Positions 13,528 to 20,630 of a stretch of DNA of 21,775 nt are shown piece after piece. Positions within the stretch are counted from its first letter, which is position 1, and each line of letters begins with the position of its first letter. The DNA is from JACZSB01 sp965372015 (GTDB lineage: Bacteria > Fidelibacterota > Marinisomatia > SCGC-AAA003-L08 > TS1B11). The notes under the pieces are model-generated. The model was not told where the DNA came from, searched no databases, and saw nothing but the letters and a program-made list of their open reading frames with translations. The stretch lies in assembly GCA_965372015.1 (NCBI GenBank), contig CBDVAP010000039.1, forward strand, positions 1 through 21,775. The letters are read 5' to 3'. The position numbers were made by a program, and so were the translations under genes.

Positions 13528-13890
13528 TCAGGCCTCGGAGTGCTTGATCAGCGGCTCCAGCGGCTTTCGGAAGGCCCATTTTTTGCCCCGGTGAGAGGCC
13601 ACCAGATCAATGTGGCGACCGCCCTTGATCAGGTCCCGCACCAGGAATAGGGCCGCCTTGCGTTGCAGTTCAGCCAGCTCCAGGTTCCCCGGGTCCGGGC
13701 CAGGCAAGGTTATCGGCTGGCCGGTGAACCTGATCTTATAGGTAAATATCTCCTTTTTCGGGCCCTTGATCTTATAGTAAAGTATATCGCACCCCTTATC
13801 CCTGCCTGTTGGATCATCATCAATGTCCACTTCGATATCCCATCGTCCGGCTTCGTTATGGTAGGTACTATTTCGCAACGGTTTGATCAT
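13528..13890 (-). CDS. Small hypothetical protein (120 aa)
   Basis: The ATG is preceded by AGAGGAAGA at good spacing. The protein has no signal peptide. The N-terminal half looks like beta strands (WDIEVDIDDDPTGRDKGCDI, KIRFTGQPITL), the C-terminal half has a helix (ELAELQRKAALFLVRDLIKG) and a basic tail (ASHRGKKWAFRKP). It is probably a small soluble cytoplasmic protein. The family is not recognised. A gene fragment follows in the same direction, and a strong inverted repeat lies 27 bp upstream. Confidence 0.6.
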   Translation of the reverse strand: MIKPLRNSTYHNEAGRWDIEVDIDDDPTGRDKGCDILYYKIKGPKKEIFTYKIRFTGQPITLPGPDPGNLELAELQRKAALFLVRDLIKGGRHIDLVASHRGKKWAFRKPLEPLIKHSEA

Positions 13891-13916
13891 TATCTTCTTC
13901 CTCTTAAAAGGTGCAT

Positions 13917-13938
13917 CAGGGCTACTCCATCAGCCCTG
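13917..13938. repeat. Inverted repeat CAGGGCT / AGCCCTG
   Basis: A perfect 7-bp stem with an 8-nt loop lies 27 bp upstream of the minus-strand start at 13890. There is no T-run, so it could be an operator or an mRNA leader hairpin. The rest of 13939-14272 shows no gene I can support. Confidence 0.35.
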
Positions 13939-14272
13939 GATAATAGGGTACCTGGCCGCGTGGCACTGGGCGGCTCTAAAATTGATCTATTAGCCAAAAA
14001 CGAGCGTAAAAGGTATAGACTTTCCTACAGCACCGCAACCTGAAATCCCTGTGTAGTTAATCAACCACAACCGCCCGGCGGGAGAATATTTGGTTAGGCC
14101 TTTCCCGGTAACCGCTCCGAGCTATCCAACACCGTGGCTATAAATCGTGGGCAATCCATATTGGTACCTTAACCTTTCCTTCGGGGCCGCATCTAAAGGA
14201 CGACGAATCGAATCACTAGTGCTCTTTGATTACCTGGATATTGAATTGAAAACTAATTTTGGAGACGGAATC

Positions 14273-15214
14273 ATGCAGCGAACATCTAAACAAGCCATTC
14301 TCATAGTCCTGGCCTTCTCGGGACTGCTCCTAGCCCAGGGCCAAGGACCCCACCGGGGACGTCCCGGGCCGCAGACCTCCGGGCTACAAACTCCCTGCGA
14401 CGGACCCCAATTGACCCAGGAACAGCGCGCCGAGTTGCACGAATTGGTGTCAGGCCTGCGGGATGACGGCGCTTCTCGCGAGGATATCAACGCCGCCGTA
14501 ACCGAACTATTTACCTCCTGGGGCATTGACCCGCCCGAGTTTCGCCTTGGTCCCGGTCGCCGCGGCCCAGCTCCCTGGGCGGAGCAGCTCACGGAGGAGC
14601 AGCGCACCGAATTGCACGACTTGGTGTCCGGCCTGCGTGATGACAATGCCTCTCGCGAGGATATCCACACCGCCGTGACCGAACTATTCACCTCCTGGGG
14701 AATCGACCCGCCTGAGTTCCGCCTTGGTCCCGGTCGCCGCGGCCCAGCTCCCTGGGCGGAGCAGCTAACCGAGGATCAGCGTAGCCAACTCCGGGCACTC
14801 CGCTTCAACCTGCGCGATAACGGCGCCACCCGTGAGGAGATCCACACTGCCGTGGTGGCCCAGCTCACCGAGTGGGGAATCGAGTGGAGTTTCGATTGCC
14901 CCGGCCAGGGCGGCATGGGCGAACGCGCCGGGCGCAACAGCCGCATCAAGGGTCGAAACTACCCCAATCCTTTCAATCCCAGCACCCAGATCTCCTATAC
15001 CCTCACTGAACCGGCAGTAGTGGAATTGTCTATCTACAACCTCACCGGCCGCCTGATGCGTTCCTACCGGCAGGGTAGCCAATCGGCGGGCAGCTACTCC
15101 GTTTACTGGAACGGCCGGACAGCCGACGGCCTGTCGGCGCCATCCGGGGTCTATTTCTACCGCATCCAGGCCGGTAATGAGGTATTCACTGAGCGCATGC
15201 TGCTCATGAAGTAG
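14273..15214 (+). CDS. Secreted repeat protein with type IX secretion sorting domain
   Basis: The ATG at 14273 has GGAG upstream and starts a signal peptide (MQRTSKQAILIVLAFSGLLL, then AQ); a longer frame upstream has neither. The 313-residue protein has a Gly/Pro/Arg-rich linker, then three helical repeats of 59 residues built on LTEEQRTELHDLVSGLRDD and TAVTELFTSWGID. A C-terminal FlgD-like sorting domain follows from about residue 225 (NYPNPFNPSTQISYTL, GRLMRSY, SAPSGVYFYRIQAG, ending ERMLLMK). Proteins with this tail cross the outer membrane by the type IX system and are anchored or released. The repeats have no enzyme signature; a binding or structural role at the surface is an inference. 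A strong terminator follows. Confidence 0.85.
   Translation: MQRTSKQAILIVLAFSGLLLAQGQGPHRGRPGPQTSGLQTPCDGPQLTQEQRAELHELVSGLRDDGASREDINAAVTELFTSWGIDPPEFRLGPGRRGPAPWAEQLTEEQRTELHDLVSGLRDDNASREDIHTAVTELFTSWGIDPPEFRLGPGRRGPAPWAEQLTEDQRSQLRALRFNLRDNGATREEIHTAVVAQLTEWGIEWSFDCPGQGGMGERAGRNSRIKGRNYPNPFNPSTQISYTLTEPAVVELSIYNLTGRLMRSYRQGSQSAGSYSVYWNGRTADGLSAPSGVYFYRIQAGNEVFTERMLLMK
14411..14893 (+). repeat. 177-bp tandem repeats inside the secreted protein gene
   Basis: Units start at 14411, 14588 and 14765, exactly 177 bp apart; the third is partial (about 129 bp). Units 1 and 2 are nearly identical over their second half, including silent positions, and that half runs straight into unit 3. This means recent duplication or gene conversion. 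Confidence 0.85.
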
Positions 15215-15257
15215 GAATCGGCACGGCGACTGGCCGCTAATCAAGCAGATCATAAAG

Positions 15258-15292
15258 GATGGGACGGTTAACGCTGTCCCATCTGATTTTTT
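15258..15292 (+). terminator. Strong terminator after the secreted repeat protein
   Basis: GATGGGAC (15258-15265) pairs perfectly with GTCCCATC (15276-15283), followed by TGA and six T. It separates the secreted protein gene from the next barrel protein gene. Confidence 0.85.
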
Positions 15293-15368
15293 GGCACCCG
15301 GGCAGAGCGGTGTCGGAGTGATGGTATTAAATTCGATGCGAATTGGCGCCGTCCCACGATTCGACGTA

Positions 15369-16355
15369 ATGAAAGTACTCCCCACCAAGGCCATTGCGCT
15401 CGCCATAATCTTGACTTGGTTTTCATCTGTCGCTGTAGCCGGGATCGCCGGTACACGCTCGGCAACGCCATCATTCACCCGCCAATGGCGCTGGCTGGAC
15501 CGGGACTGGGGTGGCGCCCTGGTGCCGGGGCCCTACGTCAGTTACACCAGTGTGTTCTTAGCCCGTTATAGTAGCCGTGACATCGCCCTTTGGCAGGAGG
15601 ATGAGCTGCGGCTTTATCGGGATCTGCTAGTCCGATCGATTCGGCGTCCACGCTATTTGCTGCTGGAAGCGACTGCTTACCCATTAGCCGGTATTTCAGC
15701 CTGGCTTCCAACTGGAGATCCGGTCATTTACCGCCGCTTTAACTTGGGGGACGAGTTCAACCTGTTACGTAGCCTGGGCGCCGGTTTCCAGGAACCGTGG
15801 TCCGTTAGTCTCTTCCTCGGTCAGATTGACGACTTCTGGCAACTCACAGAGGACGATCATCTGATGGTAGTATCCTCCGGCATCTCCGGCCTGGTGCTCA
15901 CCGGCGGCTGGCAACAACTATTTGATAATGCCGTTGTGCCGGCCGGGTGGCTGAAAGCGGAATGGAAACTCAAGGGCCAGGGCAGCCAGGGTAGCCTCCA
16001 GCGCTCATGGAACCTTAATGTGGGTTACCGTTGGTATGGACTGCCCGAGATGGATAATACTCTGGTGGTCTCATTCCGACGACAGCGCACCAATCGTGCC
16101 AGGCTTGACTTTGGCCTTAAGCGCAATACTATTTCAGTGTTGGAGCTCCAGCTGCCGCCGGCCAGGGCAGGTGACGGATTCTCCCGCATACAGCTGGAAT
16201 ACGGCAAAGTGTTCCCCCTATGGAAGGCCCTGCTGGGTCTGAAGGTGGGCTATATCCTGGAAAACCGACGCGTGTACTACGCAGTTACCAGGAACTTCAG
16301 CACCAGTCGCGTGCAGCAAAGTGAAATATTCATCCAGCCGGTAGTGTTCTTTTAA
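15369..16355 (+). CDS. Outer-membrane beta-barrel-like protein (328 aa)
   Basis: I chose the ATG at 15369 because a signal peptide starts there (MKVLPTKAIALAIILTWFSS, then VAVAG). The longer frame back to 15291 would begin inside the terminator. There is no clear ribosome-binding site. The mature part is rich in alternating aromatic strands (WGGALVPGPYVSYTSVFLAR, SLQRSWNLNVGYRWYG, TLVVSFRRQ) and ends IQPVVFF, typical of outer-membrane barrels. No family is recognised. It precedes PadR no. 2 on the same strand by 153 bp, a gap with no gene but with that regulator's promoter and operator. Confidence 0.65.
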   Translation: MKVLPTKAIALAIILTWFSSVAVAGIAGTRSATPSFTRQWRWLDRDWGGALVPGPYVSYTSVFLARYSSRDIALWQEDELRLYRDLLVRSIRRPRYLLLEATAYPLAGISAWLPTGDPVIYRRFNLGDEFNLLRSLGAGFQEPWSVSLFLGQIDDFWQLTEDDHLMVVSSGISGLVLTGGWQQLFDNAVVPAGWLKAEWKLKGQGSQGSLQRSWNLNVGYRWYGLPEMDNTLVVSFRRQRTNRARLDFGLKRNTISVLELQLPPARAGDGFSRIQLEYGKVFPLWKALLGLKVGYILENRRVYYAVTRNFSTSRVQQSEIFIQPVVFF

Positions 16356-16465
16356 AGTTGATCTGGTATTCCACCTCCATACGCCCTGGATTAGAATTCT
16401 CGGTGTGCTTTTGCCGTCCAGCAATAACAAAGCGCCACGATATTCCTCTTGCCTATATCTATCTT

Positions 16466-16484
16466 ATGGTATAATATATACTAG
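16466..16484. promoter_or_regulatory. Operator C over the -10 of padR no. 2
   Basis: ATGGTATA-ATA-TATACTAG has the same 8-3-8 layout as operator A. A perfect -10 (TATAAT, 16470-16475) lies inside it, with a possible -35 TTGCCT at 16449-16454 (15-bp spacer). It ends 24 bp before the ATG of padR no. 2. Autorepression is expected. Confidence 0.5.
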
Positions 16485-16508
16485 TTGATACAATAGCATG
16501 GGGAGAGA

Positions 16509-17057
16509 ATGACACATTCAGTGATCGATCTGATTCTACTTGGCCAGGTGATTCGTATACCGGTGAGCGCTTACGATCTGGCCCACCTGCTGGATAAGCA
16601 AAACTTGGGTGAAATGGTCAGGATCAGCAAACCGGCCATCTATAACAATATTCGCAAGCTGCTGGAGCGGGGCTACCTGGAGGGCCGCATCACCAAGACC
16701 CGCCGCCGGCCGGAGAAACGGGTGTGCTACCCCACCGACAAGGGCCGCGCTCGCTTCCAGGAGCTGATGGCCCACTTTGCCGCCCAGCCTGTGAAGTATC
16801 ACTTTGACTTCAACGCCCTGATAGTATCTGTCTCCCAGTTGCCGCGGGAGGCAGGCGAGCCGTTGCTGGAACAGTTGCGCTCAGGCCTGGAGGAGCAGCG
16901 GCGTTTGCTCCAGGAGCGGCTAAGGGAACCTGGCGAGCTATCATTCACCGGTCGATCTGTTATGCGGCAACAATACCTTCTGAGTGAGGCCCTGCTCAAA
17001 TGGTTGCGGGAATTCAGGGGTGAGTACCGCGCGCAGATGAGGTCAAGCATTCAATAA
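16509..17057 (+). CDS. PadR-family transcriptional regulator no. 2
   Basis: The 182-residue protein has the PadR winged helix (VIDLILLGQVIRIPVSAYDL, RISKPAIYNNIRKLLERGYL, then the basic wing TKTRRRPEKRVCYPTDKG) and a helical C-terminal half. It is a full-length paralogue of the protein at 8203-8766: the recognition segment ISKPAxYxN, the DFNxxxxxxxxL stretch and the SFxxR...Q C-terminal motif all agree. The codon use is GC-rich, unlike no. 1, so this copy is probably the older resident. GGGGAGAGA precedes the ATG. Related operators lie just upstream (16466) and just downstream (17075), so it likely represses itself and the outer-membrane protein genes that follow. Confidence 0.9.
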   Translation: MTHSVIDLILLGQVIRIPVSAYDLAHLLDKQNLGEMVRISKPAIYNNIRKLLERGYLEGRITKTRRRPEKRVCYPTDKGRARFQELMAHFAAQPVKYHFDFNALIVSVSQLPREAGEPLLEQLRSGLEEQRRLLQERLREPGELSFTGRSVMRQQYLLSEALLKWLREFRGEYRAQMRSSIQ

Positions 17058-17074
17058 TAGAAATATGCATAATA

Positions 17075-17093
17075 GTAGTATAATATATAGTAT
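17075..17093. promoter_or_regulatory. Operator D with a -10 element, upstream of the tandem barrel genes
   Basis: GTAGTATA-ATA-TATAGTAT is the fourth copy of the PadR-type palindrome and contains TATAAT at 17079-17084. It starts 18 bp after the padR no. 2 stop. A transcript starting here would run 280 nt before the gene at 17373. Confidence 0.45.
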
Positions 17094-17372
17094 GACCAGT
17101 ATCTGCGGATTCAACCCGCCCAGCAGCAGGCCGCGATTGAGGCGGCCCTGTAATTGCTTGAGGATCCTCGGTTGCAACACCCGGTGTAGGTTGACTACCG
17201 GTTATAGGGACTTGCGCACTCCATGCTTTTCTGAACGTCCGGCGATCAGGGGCCCAAGATGCTTCCAGGCAGAATAATTCGCATTCGATTGTTTGGCAAG
17301 GGCTATCGGCACTATATTGTTATTATACATGATTGCAATAATGATCATTTACCGGCCTGATTAAATCCATAA
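17094..17372 (+). other. Gap with a decayed coding stretch
   Basis: A plus-strand frame from 17103 reads LRIQPAQQQAAIEAAL, stop, LLEDPRLQHPV, stop, VDYRL: protein-like but broken by stops at 17151 and later. It looks like a remnant. The last 60 bp are AT-rich and may hold a promoter for the 17373 gene. Confidence 0.3.
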
Positions 17373-18158
17373 ATGCCATTACGTCTAGCCAACCGTTCTT
17401 TCTCTCTGGCCGTTCTATTGTCCGCTTGCCTGGCTACGGTCCTTACTGCCACCGGGGCAGACAGCACCCGAGCCAACTCCCGGCCGCTGGCTTCGCGATC
17501 ATTAATCGTTGGCGTGGGCTCGCGTTTCTGGGTACAACCGTTCATGGATGCCTCATTAGCACTTCAGTGGCCATTAGCGCCTGATAGAGCAGTGCGGCTT
17601 GAATTAATCCTCGCCAATGAAATTACTGCTCAATTGCGGCCAACCTCTTCACAAACTTTTTCCGATTGGCCAACAAATGAGCTTGCGTATCGCGTAAATA
17701 TTCAAAATTTCGTTTTGGGCCTGCAAGCCGTAAAACTTAAGTATCGGGCGGTTGACCCGGCGCTGAACATTTTCTATGGCCTAGGACCACGATTAGTGCT
17801 CAAAGTATTCAAAAATGAAACGCCATTTGATTTGGTGACCCCTGATAATTGGTACGGCCAAGACCCAATAGAATACACGGAAAACTCCATCAGACGCCTC
17901 CGAGTTTCCAAAAGTTTCTCTGATTCCAACTTACGTGCAACCTTGGGGGCTGCACTGGTGTTTGGCTTTAGCTACCGATTGAATGAGCATCTCACCTGGC
18001 ACGGGGAATATGGCAGTTTTTTAGAAAGTTATTTTGCTTGGATCACCGACTATAACGTTTCAGATTATGGATGGCAGTATATCTGGGACAATTACGATAA
18101 AGGTTTTGGATTAGAATTTTATTCAGGTGTTACCATGGGACTTTCATTTACCATTTAG
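17373..18158 (+). CDS. Putative outer-membrane beta-barrel protein (261 aa)
   Basis: The protein starts with a signal peptide (about 1-29, MPLRLANRSFSLAVLLSACL, then ATVLTATGA). The mature chain has OMP-like strands: LIVGVGSRFWVQPFMDASLA, RLELILANE, LNIFYGLGPRLVLKVF, and a C-terminal strand VTMGLSFTI. No ribosome-binding site is seen at the ATG. It is followed 52 bp later by a gene of similar size and design (GLGP motif in both), so the two are likely a tandem pair of distant paralogues. Operator D upstream suggests PadR control. The function is unknown; small barrels of this kind can be structural or bind a ligand. Confidence 0.65.
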   Translation: MPLRLANRSFSLAVLLSACLATVLTATGADSTRANSRPLASRSLIVGVGSRFWVQPFMDASLALQWPLAPDRAVRLELILANEITAQLRPTSSQTFSDWPTNELAYRVNIQNFVLGLQAVKLKYRAVDPALNIFYGLGPRLVLKVFKNETPFDLVTPDNWYGQDPIEYTENSIRRLRVSKSFSDSNLRATLGAALVFGFSYRLNEHLTWHGEYGSFLESYFAWITDYNVSDYGWQYIWDNYDKGFGLEFYSGVTMGLSFTI

Positions 18159-18210
18159 CACCAACTACTTACGCCAGCCGGTGTATAGCGAAAATTAGAT
18201 AGGAGCAAAT

Positions 18211-18960
18211 ATGAACAACTCTCATTCACCAGCCGCAATAATTGTGCTCGCACTGGGGCTGACTATAGCCTCTATTGGGGCCCAAGAACCGGAAGAAAAA
18301 GTGTCCCTCGGACCGGGTGGGCAGGCACTGCAGTTCGATGTGGGGCGCAATCTGAATCTTACCCATTTCCAGGGATCTACATTGTCCTATAAACGCTTTA
18401 GCTCCCCGTCAAAGGCTTGGCAGATAGGGGTGAGCCTGTCGGGCAGCTTTTTCACCAAAGAGGGAACCGAAAAGAGAGACGTTCCAGCCCGCGATAGCCT
18501 GGATATTGATTATTATATCTATGAAACCTCTAAAAATGGACATTCGTTGCATTTAGGCTTTGTATCGCAGCGGCTCAAATATTCCCAAACCGGACCGAAT
18601 CTATACTTTATTCGGGGATTGGGACCGATATTGAATGTCAATTACACCTACTCAGAGGACCAGGCGGACATAATAGGTGATTACATTTCTCTATCTGCCC
18701 ATTCTCACCAGATTAGTCGTCGTAAAAGATGGACCATCGCCGCCGGCATCAGTGGGATTGTGGGGGCCGAATGGTTTCTCACCTCTCAAATGAGTTTGAT
18801 GGCCGCCTATTTTTCAGCTCTAAATATACAGTATGGCCGTGATGAAACCCTTATCAAAACAGTCTATCAATCCCACACTAATCTTCGAGATTATAACTCT
18901 CCGGAGGTCTCTATATCCATCGTATCGCAGGTTCGATTGGGCCTCTCGGTTTATTTTTGA
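18211..18960 (+). CDS. Putative outer-membrane beta-barrel protein (249 aa)
   Basis: The ATG has AGGAG upstream. A signal peptide (about 1-24, ending IASIGAQ) precedes alternating strands (ALQFDVGRNLNLTHFQGSTL, IGVSLSGSFF, YFIRGLGPILNVNYTYSE) and the terminal strand VRLGLSVYF with C-terminal Phe, as in BAM substrates. Layout and the GLGP motif resemble the preceding 261-aa protein. The two are probably co-transcribed. No named family is recognised. Confidence 0.65.
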   Translation: MNNSHSPAAIIVLALGLTIASIGAQEPEEKVSLGPGGQALQFDVGRNLNLTHFQGSTLSYKRFSSPSKAWQIGVSLSGSFFTKEGTEKRDVPARDSLDIDYYIYETSKNGHSLHLGFVSQRLKYSQTGPNLYFIRGLGPILNVNYTYSEDQADIIGDYISLSAHSHQISRRKRWTIAAGISGIVGAEWFLTSQMSLMAAYFSALNIQYGRDETLIKTVYQSHTNLRDYNSPEVSISIVSQVRLGLSVYF

Positions 18961-19075
18961 GTAGACCTAGATAGGCCTGCAACCACCAACCGACAGCAGA
19001 CCATACAGCCCCTTCCCGCTTAGCAGCCTAAGTTGAGAATAATCCTTGCCCCCGCTTTGTTTCTTCCCTAACTTC

Positions 19076-19093
19076 CGACCGACCAGTCAGTCA
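19076..19093. promoter_or_regulatory. TetR operator O1
   Basis: The 18-bp site CGACCGACCAGTCAGTCA, read on the minus strand, matches O2 at 19173-19190 in 15 of 18 positions. It lies about 120 bp upstream of tetR. The rest of 18961-19211 holds only this and O2. Confidence 0.6.
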
Positions 19094-19172
19094 GTATAAG
19101 CAACCAACTGGTTTGTTAAGAGAATAATTGCAGTGAAATGGAAATTGAAATGCCCATAATATGCAACCGAAG

Positions 19173-19190
19173 TGACCGACTGGTCAGTCA
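19173..19190. promoter_or_regulatory. TetR operator O2
   Basis: TGACCGACTGGTCAGTCA is an imperfect palindrome (TGAC.GAC..GTC.GTCA) 21 bp before the TetR start, in the style of TetR/AcrR operators. A second copy lies 97 bp away. The short leader has no ribosome-binding site; a TATATC at 19191-19196 could be the -10 of a nearly leaderless mRNA. Confidence 0.65.
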
Positions 19191-19211
19191 TATATCACTC
19201 CGGTCAACCTG

Positions 19212-19832
19212 ATGGCTCCCACCCCGCCACCCATCGAAGACAAGCGCCGCCGCATCATCGAGGCCGCTGTAACGGTGTTCGCCCGCCGGGGGCTGGAGCG
19301 CGGCAAGATCGCCGATATTGCCACCGAAGCCGGCATCGGTAAGGGCACCATCTACGAGTACTTCCGCAGCAAGGAGGAGATCTTCGCCGCCATTATCGAG
19401 GGCTTCTTCCAGGAGATTAACCAGGCTTTCCTGCCCGTGCTCAACAGCCGCCGGCCACCTGTGGAAAAAATCACCCGGCTCATCGATTACTCATTCGATT
19501 TTCTCGACCAGTTCATGCAGAGCGATCAGGCCGACGACTGGACCATCATAATGGAGATCTTCACCCAGGGGATGCGCGCCGACAGCGACCCCCAGCTCCA
19601 GGGAGCCACCGCCCGGGCCGTACATGGCGCTATCAACCAGTTCATACCGATGCTGGAGGAGGGCATCGCCGCCGGTCTGTTCCGCGACGTGGACCCGCCC
19701 TATTTCGCCCTGGTGCTGTTCGGCGCCCTCGACGGTCTGGCCATGCACTTTTATCTCCAGCGCCACCACCTGGACCTGGAGCGGCTCAAGGTGGCTACCC
19801 GTGAAATATTCTTGAATGGCATCCTTAAATAG
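19212..19832 (+). CDS. TetR/AcrR-family repressor
   Basis: The 206-residue protein has the TetR N-terminal helix-turn-helix (RRIIEAAVTVFARRGLE, then IADIATEAGIGKGTIYEYFR at about 33-52, KEEIFAAIIE). An all-helical ligand-binding and dimerisation domain follows. Two matching palindromes upstream suggest autorepression. The next gene starts 12 bp after the stop, so the regulator is the first gene of the operon it controls. The usual role of such regulators beside LolA-like and efflux genes is response to a lipophilic or membrane-perturbing compound; the ligand here is unknown. Confidence 0.92.
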   Translation: MAPTPPPIEDKRRRIIEAAVTVFARRGLERGKIADIATEAGIGKGTIYEYFRSKEEIFAAIIEGFFQEINQAFLPVLNSRRPPVEKITRLIDYSFDFLDQFMQSDQADDWTIIMEIFTQGMRADSDPQLQGATARAVHGAINQFIPMLEEGIAAGLFRDVDPPYFALVLFGALDGLAMHFYLQRHHLDLERLKVATREIFLNGILK

Positions 19833-19844
19833 GAGGTCCGAAAA

Positions 19845-20609
19845 ATGAAATTGAACGTCCGTAACATAATACCGATAATCTTACTGGCTCTGGCCTTACC
19901 GGGCCTGCTTTCAGCCCAGATCACGGGGCCACAGATATTGGAGCAGGTGCTGGACGTAATGAATCCCCCCAACGCCCGGGCGGTGGTGCGTCAGACCATC
20001 GTCACCACATCGGGGAAAACCCGCACCTTCGAGTACGAGTCGTTCATGGGCGATAAGGGCGAAAATTCACTGATGCGCTACCGTTCGCCCTCCAGGACCC
20101 GGGGCAACGCCATGCTCATGACCGAGTTTTCCGACAATATCTGGATGTATATTAACCGCACCGGCCGGGTGCGTAAACTGGCTAGCCATGCCAAGAAGCA
20201 AAAGTTCGAGGGCTCCGATTTCACCTACGAAGACATGGGCTCCGGTGATTCGTGGAAGCATGATTATACGCCCCAGAACATGGGCCTCACCAAGCTGGAT
20301 GGTAAAGAGTGCTACCGGCTGGAACTCACCGCCGCCGCAGAGGACCTGTCATACTCCAAAATAGGGTGTACTGTCCGAACTTCCGATTACTTGCCATTAC
20401 AAATCGATTACTATGATCAAAAGGGTAACCATATCAAGGTGCTGCATTTGGAAGACATCCGGGTGATTGAATCGATCCCCACCGCCATGAAAATGGTGAT
20501 GGAAAACCTGGTAGACCGCACCAGCACCGTCATGGAAACGGTAGAGATAACCTACAACGTCACTTTCGATGACGACTTCTTCACCGAACGGAATCTGAAA
20601 AGGCGGTAA
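19845..20609 (+). CDS. Outer-membrane lipoprotein-sorting protein, LolA-like
   Basis: The ATG follows AGGAGG at 8 nt spacing. The 254-residue protein has a signal peptide (about 1-25, ending GLLSAQ) and the LolA/LppX-like half-barrel pattern: ILEQVLDVMNPPNARAVVRQ, RTFEYESFMGDKGENSLMRY, NIWMYINRTGRVRKLASH, FTYEDMGSGDSW, GKECYRLELTAAAED and YNVTFDDDFFTERNLKRR at the end. Members of this family are periplasmic lipid carriers and are commonly encoded with RND/MmpL-type exporters. It sits between TetR and an outer-membrane protein gene in one operon, so a role in moving a lipid or hydrophobic compound to the outer membrane fits. Confidence 0.85.
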   Translation: MKLNVRNIIPIILLALALPGLLSAQITGPQILEQVLDVMNPPNARAVVRQTIVTTSGKTRTFEYESFMGDKGENSLMRYRSPSRTRGNAMLMTEFSDNIWMYINRTGRVRKLASHAKKQKFEGSDFTYEDMGSGDSWKHDYTPQNMGLTKLDGKECYRLELTAAAEDLSYSKIGCTVRTSDYLPLQIDYYDQKGNHIKVLHLEDIRVIESIPTAMKMVMENLVDRTSTVMETVEITYNVTFDDDFFTERNLKRR

Positions 20610-20630
20610 TACCTGTTGATGGATAGGCCT

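Noticed and set aside
14411..14893. Repeats considered as a CRISPR array
   Set aside because: Units are 177 bp, adjoining without spacers and in frame inside a protein gene.
15567..15574. TATAGTAG half-site identical to the PadR operator
   Set aside because: It lies inside a coding region and the opposite half-site at the right distance is missing.
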